A stretch of 64,000 bases of DNA, from the NCBI GenBank assembly GCA_016748015.1, contig JAAOMT010000657.1, positions 159,271 to 223,270 of the forward strand, given 5' to 3'. The DNA is from Geosiphon pyriformis (taxonomy: Eukaryota; Glomeromycota; Glomeromycetes; Archaeosporales; Geosiphonaceae). The notes under the pieces are model-generated. The model was not told the origin of the DNA. It did not search any database and saw only the letters and a program-made list of their open reading frames with translations. Made by a program: the position numbers and the translations under genes. Below, piece after piece: positions 34,559 to 46,803 of this stretch; the first letter of the stretch is position 1; the number at the start of each line of letters is the position of its first letter.

Positions 34559-35108
34559 GTTTTCGATTCATTAAATATATTTTAATTTGTAATTTTTAAA
34601 TGATAAAGGAATTTTGTGATCTACTACAAAAAGGTCGGGATAGTTACAACCTTTCTATTGAGAGAAGTATGATTTATTTATTTTCAAGTAAATTTATACG
34701 TTAATCTTCCATGATCAAGATTAGAATCTGTTCAGTGAAAGAATTTTGTCGCAGAATTAAAAATATGAAAACAAATCTTTATCTCCAAGAATTGACATTG
34801 ATATTTTTGAATGCGCAATTAATAATTGACTTTTTGAAGCTCGAAGTATTGGCTGCTATATTTCTCAAATTAAGATCTTTTTAAAGGAACGGATGTCATG
34901 AAAAGAGAAATCTTGCCGAAAATAGATCTACAAACACAGAAAAATATTGATAGTCAGGCTTGTCTTTTTAAAATTCTAAATAATTAATCCAAGAAAAAAG
35001 ATTGCCCAAAAAAATACATTGAAAATAAAATAGATATAAGATTAAACTATTTTCTTTCTCAAAATACTTAACAAGAATTATTCTTAACAATTCCAAGAAT
35101 ATAATATA
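34559..35108. other. Intergenic region upstream of the monooxygenase
   Basis: Less AT-saturated than the transposon regions. No open frame, RNA gene or repeat was recognised. It may hold regulatory sequence for the gene at 31824-34463. Confidence 0.4.
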
Positions 35109-35290
35109 CAGTCAGATCCCCATAAAAGAACCCTCGATAAAAGAACAACCTCTTACAAAGAACATTTTTTTATAGAACCAATTGATTAATTAACAATTTT
35201 CCCTTTATATAAGAACAATCTATAAAGAAACAAGAACATAATTTTATCAAACGTTTATTCGAATTTACCTTTATGTAAGAACAAATATCA
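35109..35290 (+). repeat. Candidate DNA-transposon terminus with AGAAC subterminal repeats
   Basis: Begins CAGTCAGATCCCCATAAAAG directly after TA. Seven AGAAC words occur in the next 180 bp (about 35127, 35140, 35157, 35173, 35201, 35227, 35276). CAGTC ends at a TA and short repeats inside the end are features of pogo/Tigger-like elements. No inverted partner was found in the window; a similar start, TACAGTCAAATCTGAGATAA, is at about 35469 in the same orientation. Confidence 0.4.
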
Positions 35291-37324
35291 CGTGCTAGAT
35301 GTTAATTAGTAATTGGAAAAAGAGTTAAAACGTATTGAATTAATTTCATCCTAATTTTCTTTTAAATCGATTTACAATAGACTTACTCTTTTTGATCTTG
35401 TCTGTTTTCATGTACAGCTATTTAGTCCTTATTGTATTCTAATTTAGGCTTGTTAAAACCAAATCTAATACAGTCAAATCTGAGATAATCTATACTCTTA
35501 GTGGATACAAATTGCTATGAGTTATTACAGATTATGGGTTTTTTTAGATTTAAGTATATATAGTATACATATAATAAAAATAGATATAATATCATTAAAA
35601 AATAAATTTATTTGCATATTTTTATAAAAATCTTTAAATAGCTCATGTAATATTAAAGAAACTTATAAAAATTGTTTGTTTTTGTTTATTTTGTATTCTC
35701 TTATAAAGTATATATTTAACATAAGCAAGTTTATTAATTACATCATAAAATTTCTTGCTATTTTCAAGCTTTATAAATTGTTCAAGATTTGTAATAATAG
35801 TTAATACATTTTTAATACTTATTATTTTTTGTACTTTTTGTTTTTTATTAGAGCTATTATGTTTTGTTTTACAATTTGTTATAATATAATTTGTAATCTT
35901 ATTATTATTCAAATGTTTCAAAATAATTGTATTGTTTTTCTTAGATAGATTTATCAATTTTTTAATTAATAAGTATATATGATTTGGTTATATATACTTA
36001 AATTTTTTGTAACAATTTTTAATCTTTTATAATATTATTTTTTGATTATAATTAGCTATTATTTCTAAGTTTGTAGTTTTATTCTAAAAGTTATTATTTG
36101 TATTAATTAAAAAAATACTAATTTTGTATTAACAATAAGTAATTGTTTTATTTAAAACATTTTTCTATGCTTTATAAATTAGACATATTGCTTAAATTTA
36201 GTTAATTACATAAATATTATTAGTATTATTATCAAAAAAATCTAATATATAGTAAAAAAAATAATAACAGTAATATGTTTTAAAACAATAAATAATTTTA
36301 GTATTTATAGATTAAATATGTATTGTTAAGTTAAGTATAAATTAATATATATAAATATTTGTAATAAATTTTATATTATATTTGTGATCAGCAAAATTGT
36401 TTATTAATAACAATATGTTTCAGTTTTTTTTATACAGCTAATAGTTCTAATTAACAAGCTACTATTAAAAAATATTATCAATTATTTAAATATAAGTATT
36501 TAAATAATATTAAAAACCAAGTTGTTGTTTTTTTTTTTAAAAACAGTATAGACATTTAACATGACTAATAATAAATAATAAAAAATGCTTAGTTTTATTA
36601 GCATTAATTATAAAAACAAATATTAGTCACTTTTTAATTATTTAATATTATAATATAGTATTATAACAAGATTTTAATTTGGTAATATAACATAAAATAG
36701 TACATTTGTATCTATATTAAAAATATTGCATATCTTTTAATTAGCAAGAAGTATTATTATATATACTTGTTTATTTTTAATATGTTTAATATTAACTAAT
36801 AATGTATTATCATAAAAGCAAAGTAAACACAATTTAATATAATCTTTAAAGCTTTTAAGCCAGTTATTGAATAGTTTATATTGTTTATTTTCTAAAATAT
36901 TTAATTAATTATAAAACTTTATGCCAGTAGTTTAAATTATATTTTTAGTAAATATTATTTTATGTAATTTTGTCTCTTAAACAAAAATAATAAGTGTTTT
37001 ATTAAAATCAAAATCACATATTATGTGTATATATTTGTTAATTAAATCATATATTGTATTTGCTTATGCATAAAAATTTGGTTTATCTTTGATCTAAGCT
37101 AAAACTAAAGACTGTTTTATGTATAAAAAACAGTTTTTTTTAAAGTGTCTTGTAGTTTTTAATTGGTTTTTATTATTTGTATAATACCAATTAAGTACTA
37201 TAAACTTATTATAAAATATAGTATTTTTATAATTTTGCAAAAATATAAGCTAAAAAAATAGTATGTTTTTTGCTATTAGACATAGTAAAATCAAAAAACA
37301 AAGAAAAAATATAATTAAGACTTT
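35291..37324. other. AT-rich region with one short minus-strand ORF
   Basis: Holds a 104-codon open frame on minus (35957-35643) rich in Lys, Asn and Ile. Its composition follows that of the region and it has no recognisable domain, so it is probably not a gene. The minus strand from 37300 to 36000 has short protein-like stretches broken by stops, possibly an old mobile element that I could not identify. Confidence 0.35.
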
Positions 37325-37765
37325 AATTAGATAGGACTAATTCAAAAATTCAACTTGATTATTTACAAAATTAATAATAATTTAAAACTTAGAATAATTC
37401 GAAACTTTAATTTAATTATTCACACAATTAATAATAATTTAAAACTTGAAACAATTTAAAACTCTGATTTAATTATTTATATAATTAATAACAATTTAAA
37501 ACTTAAAACAATTTGAAATTTTAATTTAAATATTCATATAATTGATAATAATTTAGAACTTGAAACAATTTAAAACTCTGACTTAATTACTTATATAAAT
37601 GATAATAATTTAAAACTTGAAACAATTCAAAACTCCAATTTAATTATTTATAAGATTAGTAATAATTTAAAACTTGAAACAATTTAAAACTTTGATTTAA
37701 TTATTCATATAATCAATAATAATTTAAAACTTAGAACAATTTAAAACTTTAACTTGATTATTTAT
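37325..37765. repeat. 57-bp minisatellite, about 7.5 copies
   Basis: Tandem units of about 57 bp with core 'TAATAATTTAAAACTTGAAA' and 'CAATTTAAAACT'. It ends abruptly at 37765, where the TGTTATGAAT end of an LTR-type repeat begins. Confidence 0.88.
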
Positions 37766-39243
37766 TGTTATGAATAAATTTAATAAGGTATTATAATAAT
37801 GTTTAGTGTTCTGAGTTTGAATAAAAGAGCTGTAAAATTTTTTTTAAATACATGAAAGATATATTAAAAAGTATTAGTCTTTAAAAAATTTTACTATATG
37901 TAAATTTACTCATAAAGTTCTTTGGTTATAAGATACAAAAATGTATTTTGGTAGTTTATAATTGTAAATATAATCTATTTTTTCCAAGCTAATTAAGTAC
38001 AATTATTAAAGTTTAGTGTTGTTTTTTTGGTAAGTTAACAAAATAAAATTAATATTTAAACCTAAAAAAAACTTTCTTTTTTTACCAAATTATTACGAAA
38101 TCTATTTTTAGACAGTCAATTTCTAATATTATTACTCTACAAAAAAAAAAAAAAATTAGTATTGTCAATTATTATGATTAAAAACAATTGATTTAAGTTA
38201 TTAAAATTCTAAAACTATTTATACTAATAATATTTAGTCTAAAATAAAGATAAAAAAAATAATTAATTTGATTTTAATAACATGAATTTTGAAATTATAT
38301 ATGAATAAATTAAATAATATTTTATTTAATAATTAATAAAAAAATATAAAAAAAATAAGATAAAAAAGATTATTAAGTTTAAAAATAAGATATTTAGAAG
38401 GAAATTAGTTTTTGTTTTTTGTTTGTCTTTTTTTATCTGCTAAAAATTGCTTGTTTTTATATATATTTTTTAGTTTTATAAGATTGTTTTTAATTATTTG
38501 TTATGATTAACTATTGTTTACTATTTTTATTATTGTTTCGTTTTTTTATGTTATAATTAGTTATTTTATATTATAATTAGTTATTTTGTACTATTTTATA
38601 TTATTGTATATTATTTTATATTATTCTGAATTATTACATGTTATTTCTTGTTATTATGTTTTTTTTATGTTATTATGTGTTAATTGCGTTTTTCTATAGT
38701 TTTGTATTGGTTTTTTTACTTAGATAACATTATCTTTTTTTTTAGAATTAAGCTTTTACAAACTTATATATATCTGTAAAAATTGTTTTTTAGTATAATA
38801 TTTAATTATAGGTTTTCAAACTGTAAATTTGTTATTTGTTTTATGTTGTTAACTATAATAGTTTTTAGTAAATTATCCAATAGTATAATTAAATAACATT
38901 TAAATGCTAAATACAGTTAGTATATTGCTTTGTAATATAAAATCAAGTTGTTTCTTTTGACAAATTTTTCTATTTGTTTAAGAGCTTTTCTATTGAATAT
39001 TTGTTTATTGATATTTAAAAATAGTATTTATAAGTCTAGTTTTTTCACCAATTTTAAAAAACTAATAAACTAATAAAAGTTTTTTTTTCTAAGCTTTAAA
39101 AATTTTAGTGTCTATTTTCTTATGTTTGGTTTTATAATTAATTTATTTAAGGCTTTTTTTATTTTTTCAAATATGTAATACTATATATCTTTTTTTATTA
39201 TTATTTATAAGAATAAAAATACTTAATTTTAATTAAACTTTTG
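37766..39243 (-). mobile_element. 3'-end fragment of an M-type element (LTR plus ORF X part)
   Basis: Matches 39880-41440 from end to end: TGTTATGAAT against TGTTATAAGT at the outer end, then the LTR, then the ORF X region read on minus. The inner end at about 39243 abuts a gypsy fragment. As no integrase part is present it is a truncated 3' end, not a solo LTR. Confidence 0.65.
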
Positions 39244-39879
39244 TCCTAAATACAGTTATTAGTAACATAGTTTTTGTGTATAATATTAGTACAATAAACT
39301 ATTATATTTTTTTAGTAATAAATACATATTTTGTTTAATCTATTATAAAAATTAAGAATTCATTAACCTAATACCCAAAAAAAAATAAACTGTTTAAGAT
39401 TTAATCACTAATAGTAAAACAAAAAAAACCTTTTCCAAAAGAAAAAAATTTAACATTGAAAATTTGCTGATTAGAAACAGTTCAGTAATATTAAAAAAAA
39501 AATATCTCTAAACAAATTTATATAATACAACATACTATTACCACCAAAAAAACTTGTTTTATCTATTTAAAGCCTTATTAATTCAATTACCACAATAATG
39601 AATTCATCAAAAAAAAATAAACCAAACCAAGAGCAAATAAGCTTTTTCAGTTGTAGTAATATTTAAAAAAGATGAAATTTTATGCTTTTGTGTTGACTAC
39701 TGTTAATTAAATATCATTATTAAAAGAAATATATATTTATTTCTTAAAATTAATACAATACTAGATTAATTCAAAAATGCTGTTTTCTTTTCAACTATTA
39801 ATTTAACTACTGAATTTTGGTAAATAGAAATAAATTTAAAAAGTAAAAAAAAAACCATTTTTATTATCAAATATAATAC
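39244..39879 (+). pseudogene. Gypsy pol fragment (linker to RT) of the main family
   Basis: Collinear with 9300-9985 of copy B, from the Cys-rich linker to the RT segment ending 'TAFITKYG' in B. Full of stops. It is truncated on both sides by M-type sequence. Confidence 0.75.
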
Positions 39880-40450
39880 TGTTATAAGTAAACTTGATAA
39901 AGTATGGCAGTAATATTTAGTGCTCTAAATTTAGATAAGGGAAGCTTGAAGGTTTTTTTTTATAGGCTTATATGATATATTAGTGTTATTAATTTTTAAA
40001 AGTTTCTTAATAGATGTAAATTTACTTATAAAGTTCTTTAGTTATAAAGTACAGAGATATAGTTTTGTGGTATTAAAACTTATATATATGAGCTATTTTT
40101 TCCATGTTAGTCAAGTGCAATCACTAAGGTTTAATGATATTTTTTTGTCTTTTTGATAAGCTAATAAGATAATGTTATTATCTAATCTTAAAAGAAACTT
40201 CTTTTTTTTATTAGGCTATCATAAAGTTTATTTTCAGACAGTTAATTTTTTTATGTTGTTATTTCACAAAAAAAGAAAAAAAAAGAAAAAAAAGAACAAA
40301 AAATAAAATAAAAATAAAAATAAAAAATAAAATAAAAATAAAAAAAGAAATTAGTATTGTTAATTGTTGTAATTAAAAATAATCAATCTAAGTTGTTATT
40401 TATTTAAGATATTTTTATGTTAAGAGCATCTGACCAGAAATAAAAGTAAG
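39880..40450 (-). repeat. 3' LTR region of element M
   Basis: The outer end is TGTTATAAGT at 39880 on +. The block repeats at 37766-38270, and part of it is found at 405-729. It contains an A-rich microsatellite at 40265-40350. The inner boundary is not certain because no clear terminal dinucleotide pair was found. Confidence 0.55.
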
Positions 40451-40559
40451 AAAATAAGTAATTTGGTTTAAACATAAAATTCAAAGATTATGAATAAGTA
40501 ATTTTTGGTTTTAAATGTTTTTTTATTTAAGTTAATGTAAATATATAGGTAAAATAAAC

Positions 40560-41440
40560 TTAATAAATATAAATAAAAAATATATTTTTTATTTGACTAT
40601 TTTTTCTGTTTCTCTGTCTTTTTTTTACTGCTAAAATTATTTGTTTTTATACATATTTCTAGTTTTACAAGATTGCTTGTTATTACTAGTTATTGCTTTA
40701 TTTTTTTATACTATAATTATTTTATGTTACAGTTAATTATTTTGTGTTATTTTATGTTATTGTGTTATTTTATGTTATCTTGAGTTATAATATGTTATTT
40801 AGTATTATTTCATATTATTATGTTTTTCTATATTATTATATTTCTTAATCACGTTTTTTCAATATTTTTTGGATTTGTTTTTTTATTCAGGTAATATTAT
40901 CTCTTTTTTTTAAAATTAAGCTTCTATGAAATTATATATATCTGTAAAAATTGTTCTTTTAGTATAGTGTTTAATTGTTATATTAAGTATTGTTTTTTGT
41001 AAATTTTCAAACTGTGTATTTGTTATTTATTCTATGCTGTTGATTGTAATAGTTTTTAATGCATTATCTAATAGTATAACTAAACAGTATTTAAAGGCTG
41101 TATACAATCAATAGATTGCTTTATAGTATAGTATTAAGTTGCTTCTTTCTATGAATTTTTTTACTTGTTTAAGAGCTTTTTTGTTAAAAGTTTATTTGTT
41201 GAAGTTTTTATATAGTGTTTTCAATTCTAATTGTTCATTAATCTTAAAAAACCAGTAGACTAATGAAAGTTTTTTTTTCTACTCTGACATTTTCTGGTGT
41301 TTATTCTCCTATGTTGGATAGTTTAATCTTCTAGAAAAAATCTCATTGGATTTTTTTTAGTATCAGAAACCACATACTTTTTTTTTTCTTTAATTATTTA
41401 TAAAAATAGAAATACTCAGCTTTAATTGAATTTTTGTTCA
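40560..41440 (-). pseudogene. ORF X between integrase and LTR of element M
   Basis: On minus from about 41330 the frame reads 'LSLVYWFFKINEQLELKTLY', 'KKALKQVKKFIERSNLILYY' and 'YTAFKYCLVILLDNALKTIT', broken mostly by TAA and TGA codons that could come from CAA and TGG. A second decayed copy is at 38400-39243. The coherent helical-looking sequence between stops suggests a former protein-coding ORF of more than 150 residues. I do not recognise it. Confidence 0.5.
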
Positions 41441-41739
41441 TCTTTTTCTTGTGCAAATTTTTGTATTGTATATTTTTTTTATTAATTGTAATTTCTATTG
41501 GTGTTGTAAATTGTTAAATTGCTTCAAATAATTGGTTTAAAAGTTTTAGAATTTGATCTAAAAGATTTATTTTGAAAGTTTTATTGTCTTCTTTCTTGCT
41601 GTTTCAGTTTTTATATATACTTAAATTTGCAATTTAATTTATTACCAATGGACTATGTTTCAATAACAATAATTGGTTCCAAATTTTGTAGTATATCTTC
41701 TGATCTGATTAATAAAATTTGTGTTTTTAGTTGAAGTAT

Positions 41740-43140
41740 AAATAATGATGACTTTTAGTTAATATGATAAATTTTCAGTTAATTTTTATATACTACTTTC
41801 TTTAAAATTTTGTTTTCTAATTATAATTTGTATGTTCTATTGCCTAAAACTTTGTGTATGTAAAATAGTCTATTCTATTTTAGGTTAAACTTTTTACTCT
41901 ATTGTTTTTCAGCTTTAGTACAATATAACAATACTTTGTTTTCAATCTTAAATTCAGCTAATTGGTCAAGTAGGTAATTATTATGTCTCTTTTTTTGTTA
42001 TTTTTGAGTATTATTAATATTGTCTGCTGTTGTTTTATGATTGTTTTCTAATGTTTTTATTAGCTGGTATGTTTTCTGGTATAAGATGGCTTCAAAATTC
42101 TTTTTGGTAATTGATTTTGTTAAAAAAAAAGATATTTTTTATTCAATAGGTAGAGTGATTTGTCTCTTATATACTAGTTTAAATAGTATAAACTAACTAG
42201 TATTTTGCTTTATTGTTTGATATGCAAATAATACAGAAGATATAAATAAGTTCTATTTTTGTGTATTTTTGTAACTTATTTTTGTTAATGCTTCACATAA
42301 TGTTTAGTTAAATTGTTTTACCAGTTTGTTTGTTTGTAAGTAATATGATAATAATAATAGTTGCTTTATTTTAAATTATTAACTTAGTTTGGTTAATGTA
42401 TTATTAATAAAATAAGTTCCTTGGTTAAATAATAATTCTTTTGGGCATCTATGTTAGCAAATCAGATCTTGATGCACAAATTCAGCTACTGTTTTAGTAT
42501 TAGTTACTAAAATAGCTCTGGCTTTAGACCATTTGGTAAAATAGTCTACAGTTATAGCAATATAACAATTTTTTTTAAATATAATTAAGAAAAAACCAAC
42601 CAAATTGATCCTAATTTTATCAAATAAATTTCGAACTGGAATAAATTAATGTGGTTCTATGGTTTTGGCTTCTTTTTTCTGTTGGCATAAGTTACAATTA
42701 ATAACATATTCAAAAATATTCTTATATATCATTAACCAATAATATAGATTTATTATTTTTTTTAAAGTAGCATTTTTGTTAAAGTGTTTTGTGGTTAGAT
42801 TAGAGTACATGCTATACAAAACAGTTTTTTTTCATTGTTTTTTATAATTTATTGTAAAGTAGTATGGTTTTGATGTTTTAATAGTATAGTTGGTTGTTTT
42901 GAATAAAGTAATTATAAGCTTGTTTTCATATAATACTTTGTTTTTGTTAAAATATTTCTTTTTAAACTGAAATGTTAATAAATAATGGTATAATTGCTGA
43001 TAAGTAGTTGTGTTTATGAGTTTAGAATTAGATTTGTAATATTCTTGACAAACTGTTAACATTAATATTTTTAGATTCTTTTTTATAATAAACTTTATAT
43101 GGAAATTGTTATAGATAAGTATTCTATTATGCATATTTTC
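41740..43140 (-). pseudogene. Element M integrase
   Basis: Integrase features on minus are a decayed zinc-binding part (42830-42650), a core with 'LVKQFN' followed by TLCEA at about 42300, and a C-terminal part with 'NKVLLYCTKAEKQ' and 'FYIHKVLGNRTYKL' (41950-41840), typical of gypsy integrase C-termini. The open piece 43134-42832 is the RNase H-integrase spacer. Numerous stops. Confidence 0.7.
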
Positions 43141-43149
43141 CTTTTAGTT

Positions 43150-44440
43150 GTGGCTTATTGAGTAATCAAATAAGTTTTTTGTGATTAATATATAAATTAA
43201 ATAGTTGGTAAAGATAGTGTTTCTAATTTTATATTGTCTAGTAAATAATAAGACATTCCAAATTTGTTATACTGTATATTTTTTTTATTACACTAGTACT
43301 GCAATTAGCATAGACAATTGAATGTTTTCTATTGTTTGGTCTAATTTATGACAAAACAGTTTTTAATGCATTTTTTGAAGTATCTGTAATAACAATAAAA
43401 TATTTATTAAAGTTTGGATAAATTAATATTGGGGCTTTAATCAATTATTGTTTGAGATACTCAAAAGTTTTTTTCTGTTCTTTTTTATATAGATATAAGA
43501 CATGTTTTAATAGCAGATAATAAAATGGTTTTGTAATATTGGAGAAGTCTTTAACAAATTTGTAGTAGTATTTAGCCAGTTTTAAGAATTTTTTTAGTTC
43601 TTGTAAATTGGTTAAAGCTGGGAAATTTTTGATTTTTTGGACTTTGTTTGAATTGGGCTTTACTTTGTCTTTGCTTATTATATGTTTCAAAAATTTTAGT
43701 TCAATCTTCCCAAAAAAGCATTTGTTCAAGTTAAGTTTAATGCTCTAAAGACAATTAAAAACTTGTTGAAAATAGAGCAAATAGTCATTAAATGTTTTAA
43801 AAAATACATTGGTATTGTCCAGATATACTATGATTGATTTTCAGAGAATTTCTTTATATATGATATTTATAAAATACTGAAAAGTAGTGGGAGTATTGTA
43901 AAGTTCAAAAAGCATTACATTAAATTCAAAATTTTTATCTTATATAGTAAATGCCATTTTTTTTTATCTTTGGAGTCTATTTCGACTTGTCAATATCTAC
44001 TGACTAAGTCTAATAATAAGAACTATTTTTTATTTTCTAAATTATCCAAAATTTTTTAAATAAAAGAAATTAAATAGCTATCTTATTAAGTAATACTATT
44101 AAGCTTTTGGTAGTCTATACAAAACCATATTTTTCTATTTTTTTTAGTAACCAATATAATTGAAGAGGACCAAGAGTTTAACAATTTTTTAATCAATTTA
44201 TTATTTAATATTTGTTGTATTTTTTGTTTAATTAGGTTCTTATTAGCAGAAATTATTCAATAGACTCATTGTTTAATAAATTAAGTATCTTCTATATTAA
44301 TCTGGTATTTTATGATATCAATAAATCTGAATTTATTTTTACTGGCAAAAACATTAGCATATTGATTCAAAAAAGCTTTAAGTTACATTTGTTGTAGTGT
44401 ACTTAAGTTTTCCAAGTTTAGTTTAGTGATTTCTTCTGGT
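43150..44440 (-). pseudogene. Element M reverse transcriptase and RNase H
   Basis: The best-preserved part is 43729-43445: 'CFFGKIELKFLKHIISKDKV', 'NLQELKKFLKLAKYYYKFVK' and 'EQKKTFEYLKQ', the RT thumb and connection of gypsy pol. The family consensus has Gly where Lys now stands (LGHIISKDG-type), consistent with G-to-A decay. Upstream parts to 44440 match the RT start but have many stops. Confidence 0.75.
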
Positions 44441-44508
44441 GTAAACAAATAACTTTTTTTTGGCAAGTTTTATACTTACAAGATAATATATATAAAAAAA
44501 AAATAAAA

Positions 44509-46778
44509 GTTACTTTTTGTCTCCTTAATTTTATGACCATAACCAGAACAAAAAATAAAAAAGCTATACCTAATATTTTTTTTGAGATATCTAATAAAAT
44601 TTTAACCAAAAAAACTCTTTCTATTGTAGAAACAACAAAACAGAACGTTTTAGAAATCTTCTTTTTACTTAGTAATCATAAAAAGCTGTTTTTAATAGCT
44701 ACTAAAGCAACTTTTTTATCTTTGGCTGGTTTTTTACTAATTAAAGTTTCCTTAAAAAACACACTTAGATTAGTTCTAGTGTTGTCTTTATTCCAATTAA
44801 GAGCCCAAAAATTTTTAATAATAGACTAATAAACAAGCTGGTTTTCTTTTTTATAGCTTTAATACCTAATACTACTAGTATCATCTTTTTAAAAATAATA
44901 ATTAAAAAGACCAAAAGTTCAGAAAAATAAAAACAGTCACTTGTTTTTGTTATTGTTACACCAAATCTCTTTGTAGTTCCCAATAAGATCTTAGATAAGG
45001 TCTTTATAGTATTATCTGACATGTCATTTAAGATGGGCCAAAATCAACCACTGACTGTATTATTAAATGTGATGTCTTTCAACAGATTATCATTGGTTTT
45101 AGAAGCAAAACAATTATCTTTTGTGGTGTTACCTGTTCTTAAAAATTGGGTTAACTAAATAGAAACTGATTCATTTTCTTTTCTGGTTTTTGGTGCTGTT
45201 ATTAATAATGCTTGAAAAACCATTCTTAGTTATTAAAGATTTGCTGAATGAATGACCTCTATTTTAGTGCTTAATACTACTTTCAAGATCAAATTGGCTT
45301 ATATTAAGACTGTTTTTCAGTCTGTACATGGTTTTCTGAATGTAAAATTGGTGTTAAAGAACAATATGAAGCTTTTTTGTATAGAGTTTGCTTCCCAAAT
45401 GTCTTTGAAAACTGCTTTCTTGATTAAGTTTACAGGTTTTGTTTGTTTAGTTTCTTTTAAAATTGCCAAGTCTCTGATGGTCTCTGAATTTAGTTCTCTT
45501 TCTGCTGTTGTTGTGCTGTGTAATATGTTTTTAGGTGTGTTTGCTGCTGACATTAAAACAGCTCTCAGTATGTTTGGTGGTATTACTTGTGTTGTGCTAA
45601 AGCCTGTTGGCATTTGGCAATATGTGGTTATTTATTTTGAAAAATTAAACTCTGCTGTGTTTGCTTTAAATCATTGGTTAATTTTAATAAGCAAAGATAG
45701 TATTAGAATTTTCCTTTTGGTAAATCAAAATGAGACTATTTTGTTTTGTAATAGATTTAAGGCCAGATTAGTCAATCTTTTTTTTGGCTGTATAGCTTTT
45801 AAAATTAGTAATATGATTTTTTAGGTTGGTAATTGAACATGTTTTATTTCTTATTTTCCTAAGTCTGATTATTATTCCCAGTTTGTTCTGGTTATATTTG
45901 ATTCTTAGATTGATTTGGATGCTGTAGTACTCAAGACTGGTATACTAAGAAAGTGCTGTATTTGATAGAAAATTTCTGAAAATTGGCACTGTTTTTAGTG
46001 CTAAGGTACAGATTATCTGGCTTTAAATTGTAAAATGTCTTTATTTCTTTTTTTTAAAACTTCCAAGATGTTCATTTTTTATGTTTTTGGTAATGTATTG
46101 TATGTCAAAGCTGCTGCTTCTGTGTTTCTTTTGGTTGATTCAACATTGTTTGCTGATATAATATTTGATAATTTTATGGTCTCTTCTCAATTAACTTTTT
46201 TGGAATTGAAGTTGGCCAAGCTTTTCACTTTGGTTAATTTTATTGTTAAGTCTGTTGATTTTATGGTAAAAGTGTTTAAACAATTCATTAATGAAGACTT
46301 GGTTTTAAGTAGTGTTCTTGGCCTTAAGATTAATGAAATTTTGGTACACATAAATTTTTTTAGCAAAACTATTGGTAAGCTAGAATGTAAGATGGTTGCT
46401 TTGAAAACTGAGTATAGTTTTAAAGACATTAATATGTCTGGTCTTTATGTAGATTTGTTTTCTATTGATAATGATTTGTTTTCTAATTTGATGTTACTCT
46501 GGAACATGAATCTGTTGCTGTTAAGACTGATGCCTTTAAAATAGCTGAATAGTTAGTTAGATTAGTTAATAATAATGTTATATTATTTAAAATTGTTTAA
46601 AGAATGTTTTCTTTAGATAAATTTTCTTCTAAAGTATTAATGTAGTATTGCCTAAACTGGTTTGAGTAGCTGATTACATATAGAAAGTGTGTAAACCACA
46701 TTTAGCACTAAAACACTTAGTTTGCTCTTAATTTCTAGATAGTAATAGGGCTTTGTTTATTAAATCTTAATAAAAAAA
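44509..46778 (+). mobile_element. ORF1-only LINE copy H, uninterrupted
   Basis: A 2.27-kb element inserted in M between dUTPase and RT. ATG at 44533. Open parts are 44533-44829 and 45252-45824, and 46035-46544 for the C-terminus. The RRM-like region ('GIWQYVVIYFEKLNSAVFAL') and the knuckle region align with copy G. The flanks carry a degenerate direct repeat of about 20 bp around AATAT...AAAATAAAA (about 44485-44507 and 46782-46803), consistent with target-primed insertion. There is no ORF2; the 3' end is an A-run at 46770-46778. Confidence 0.8.
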
Positions 46779-46803
46779 AATAATATCACAAAATAAAAAC
46801 AAT

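Noticed and set aside
35643-35957. 104-codon minus-strand ORF as a gene
   Set aside because: Composition only reflects local A/T content; no domain, homologue or supporting context was recognised.
37325-37765. Array considered as CRISPR
   Set aside because: Units of about 57 bp are tandem with no distinct unique spacers, there are no cas genes, and the DNA is eukaryotic.
42280-42320. Lys at the integrase glutamate position of element M as evidence for the E-to-K pattern
   Set aside because: M is too decayed by G-to-A for this codon to be informative; only B and E were used.
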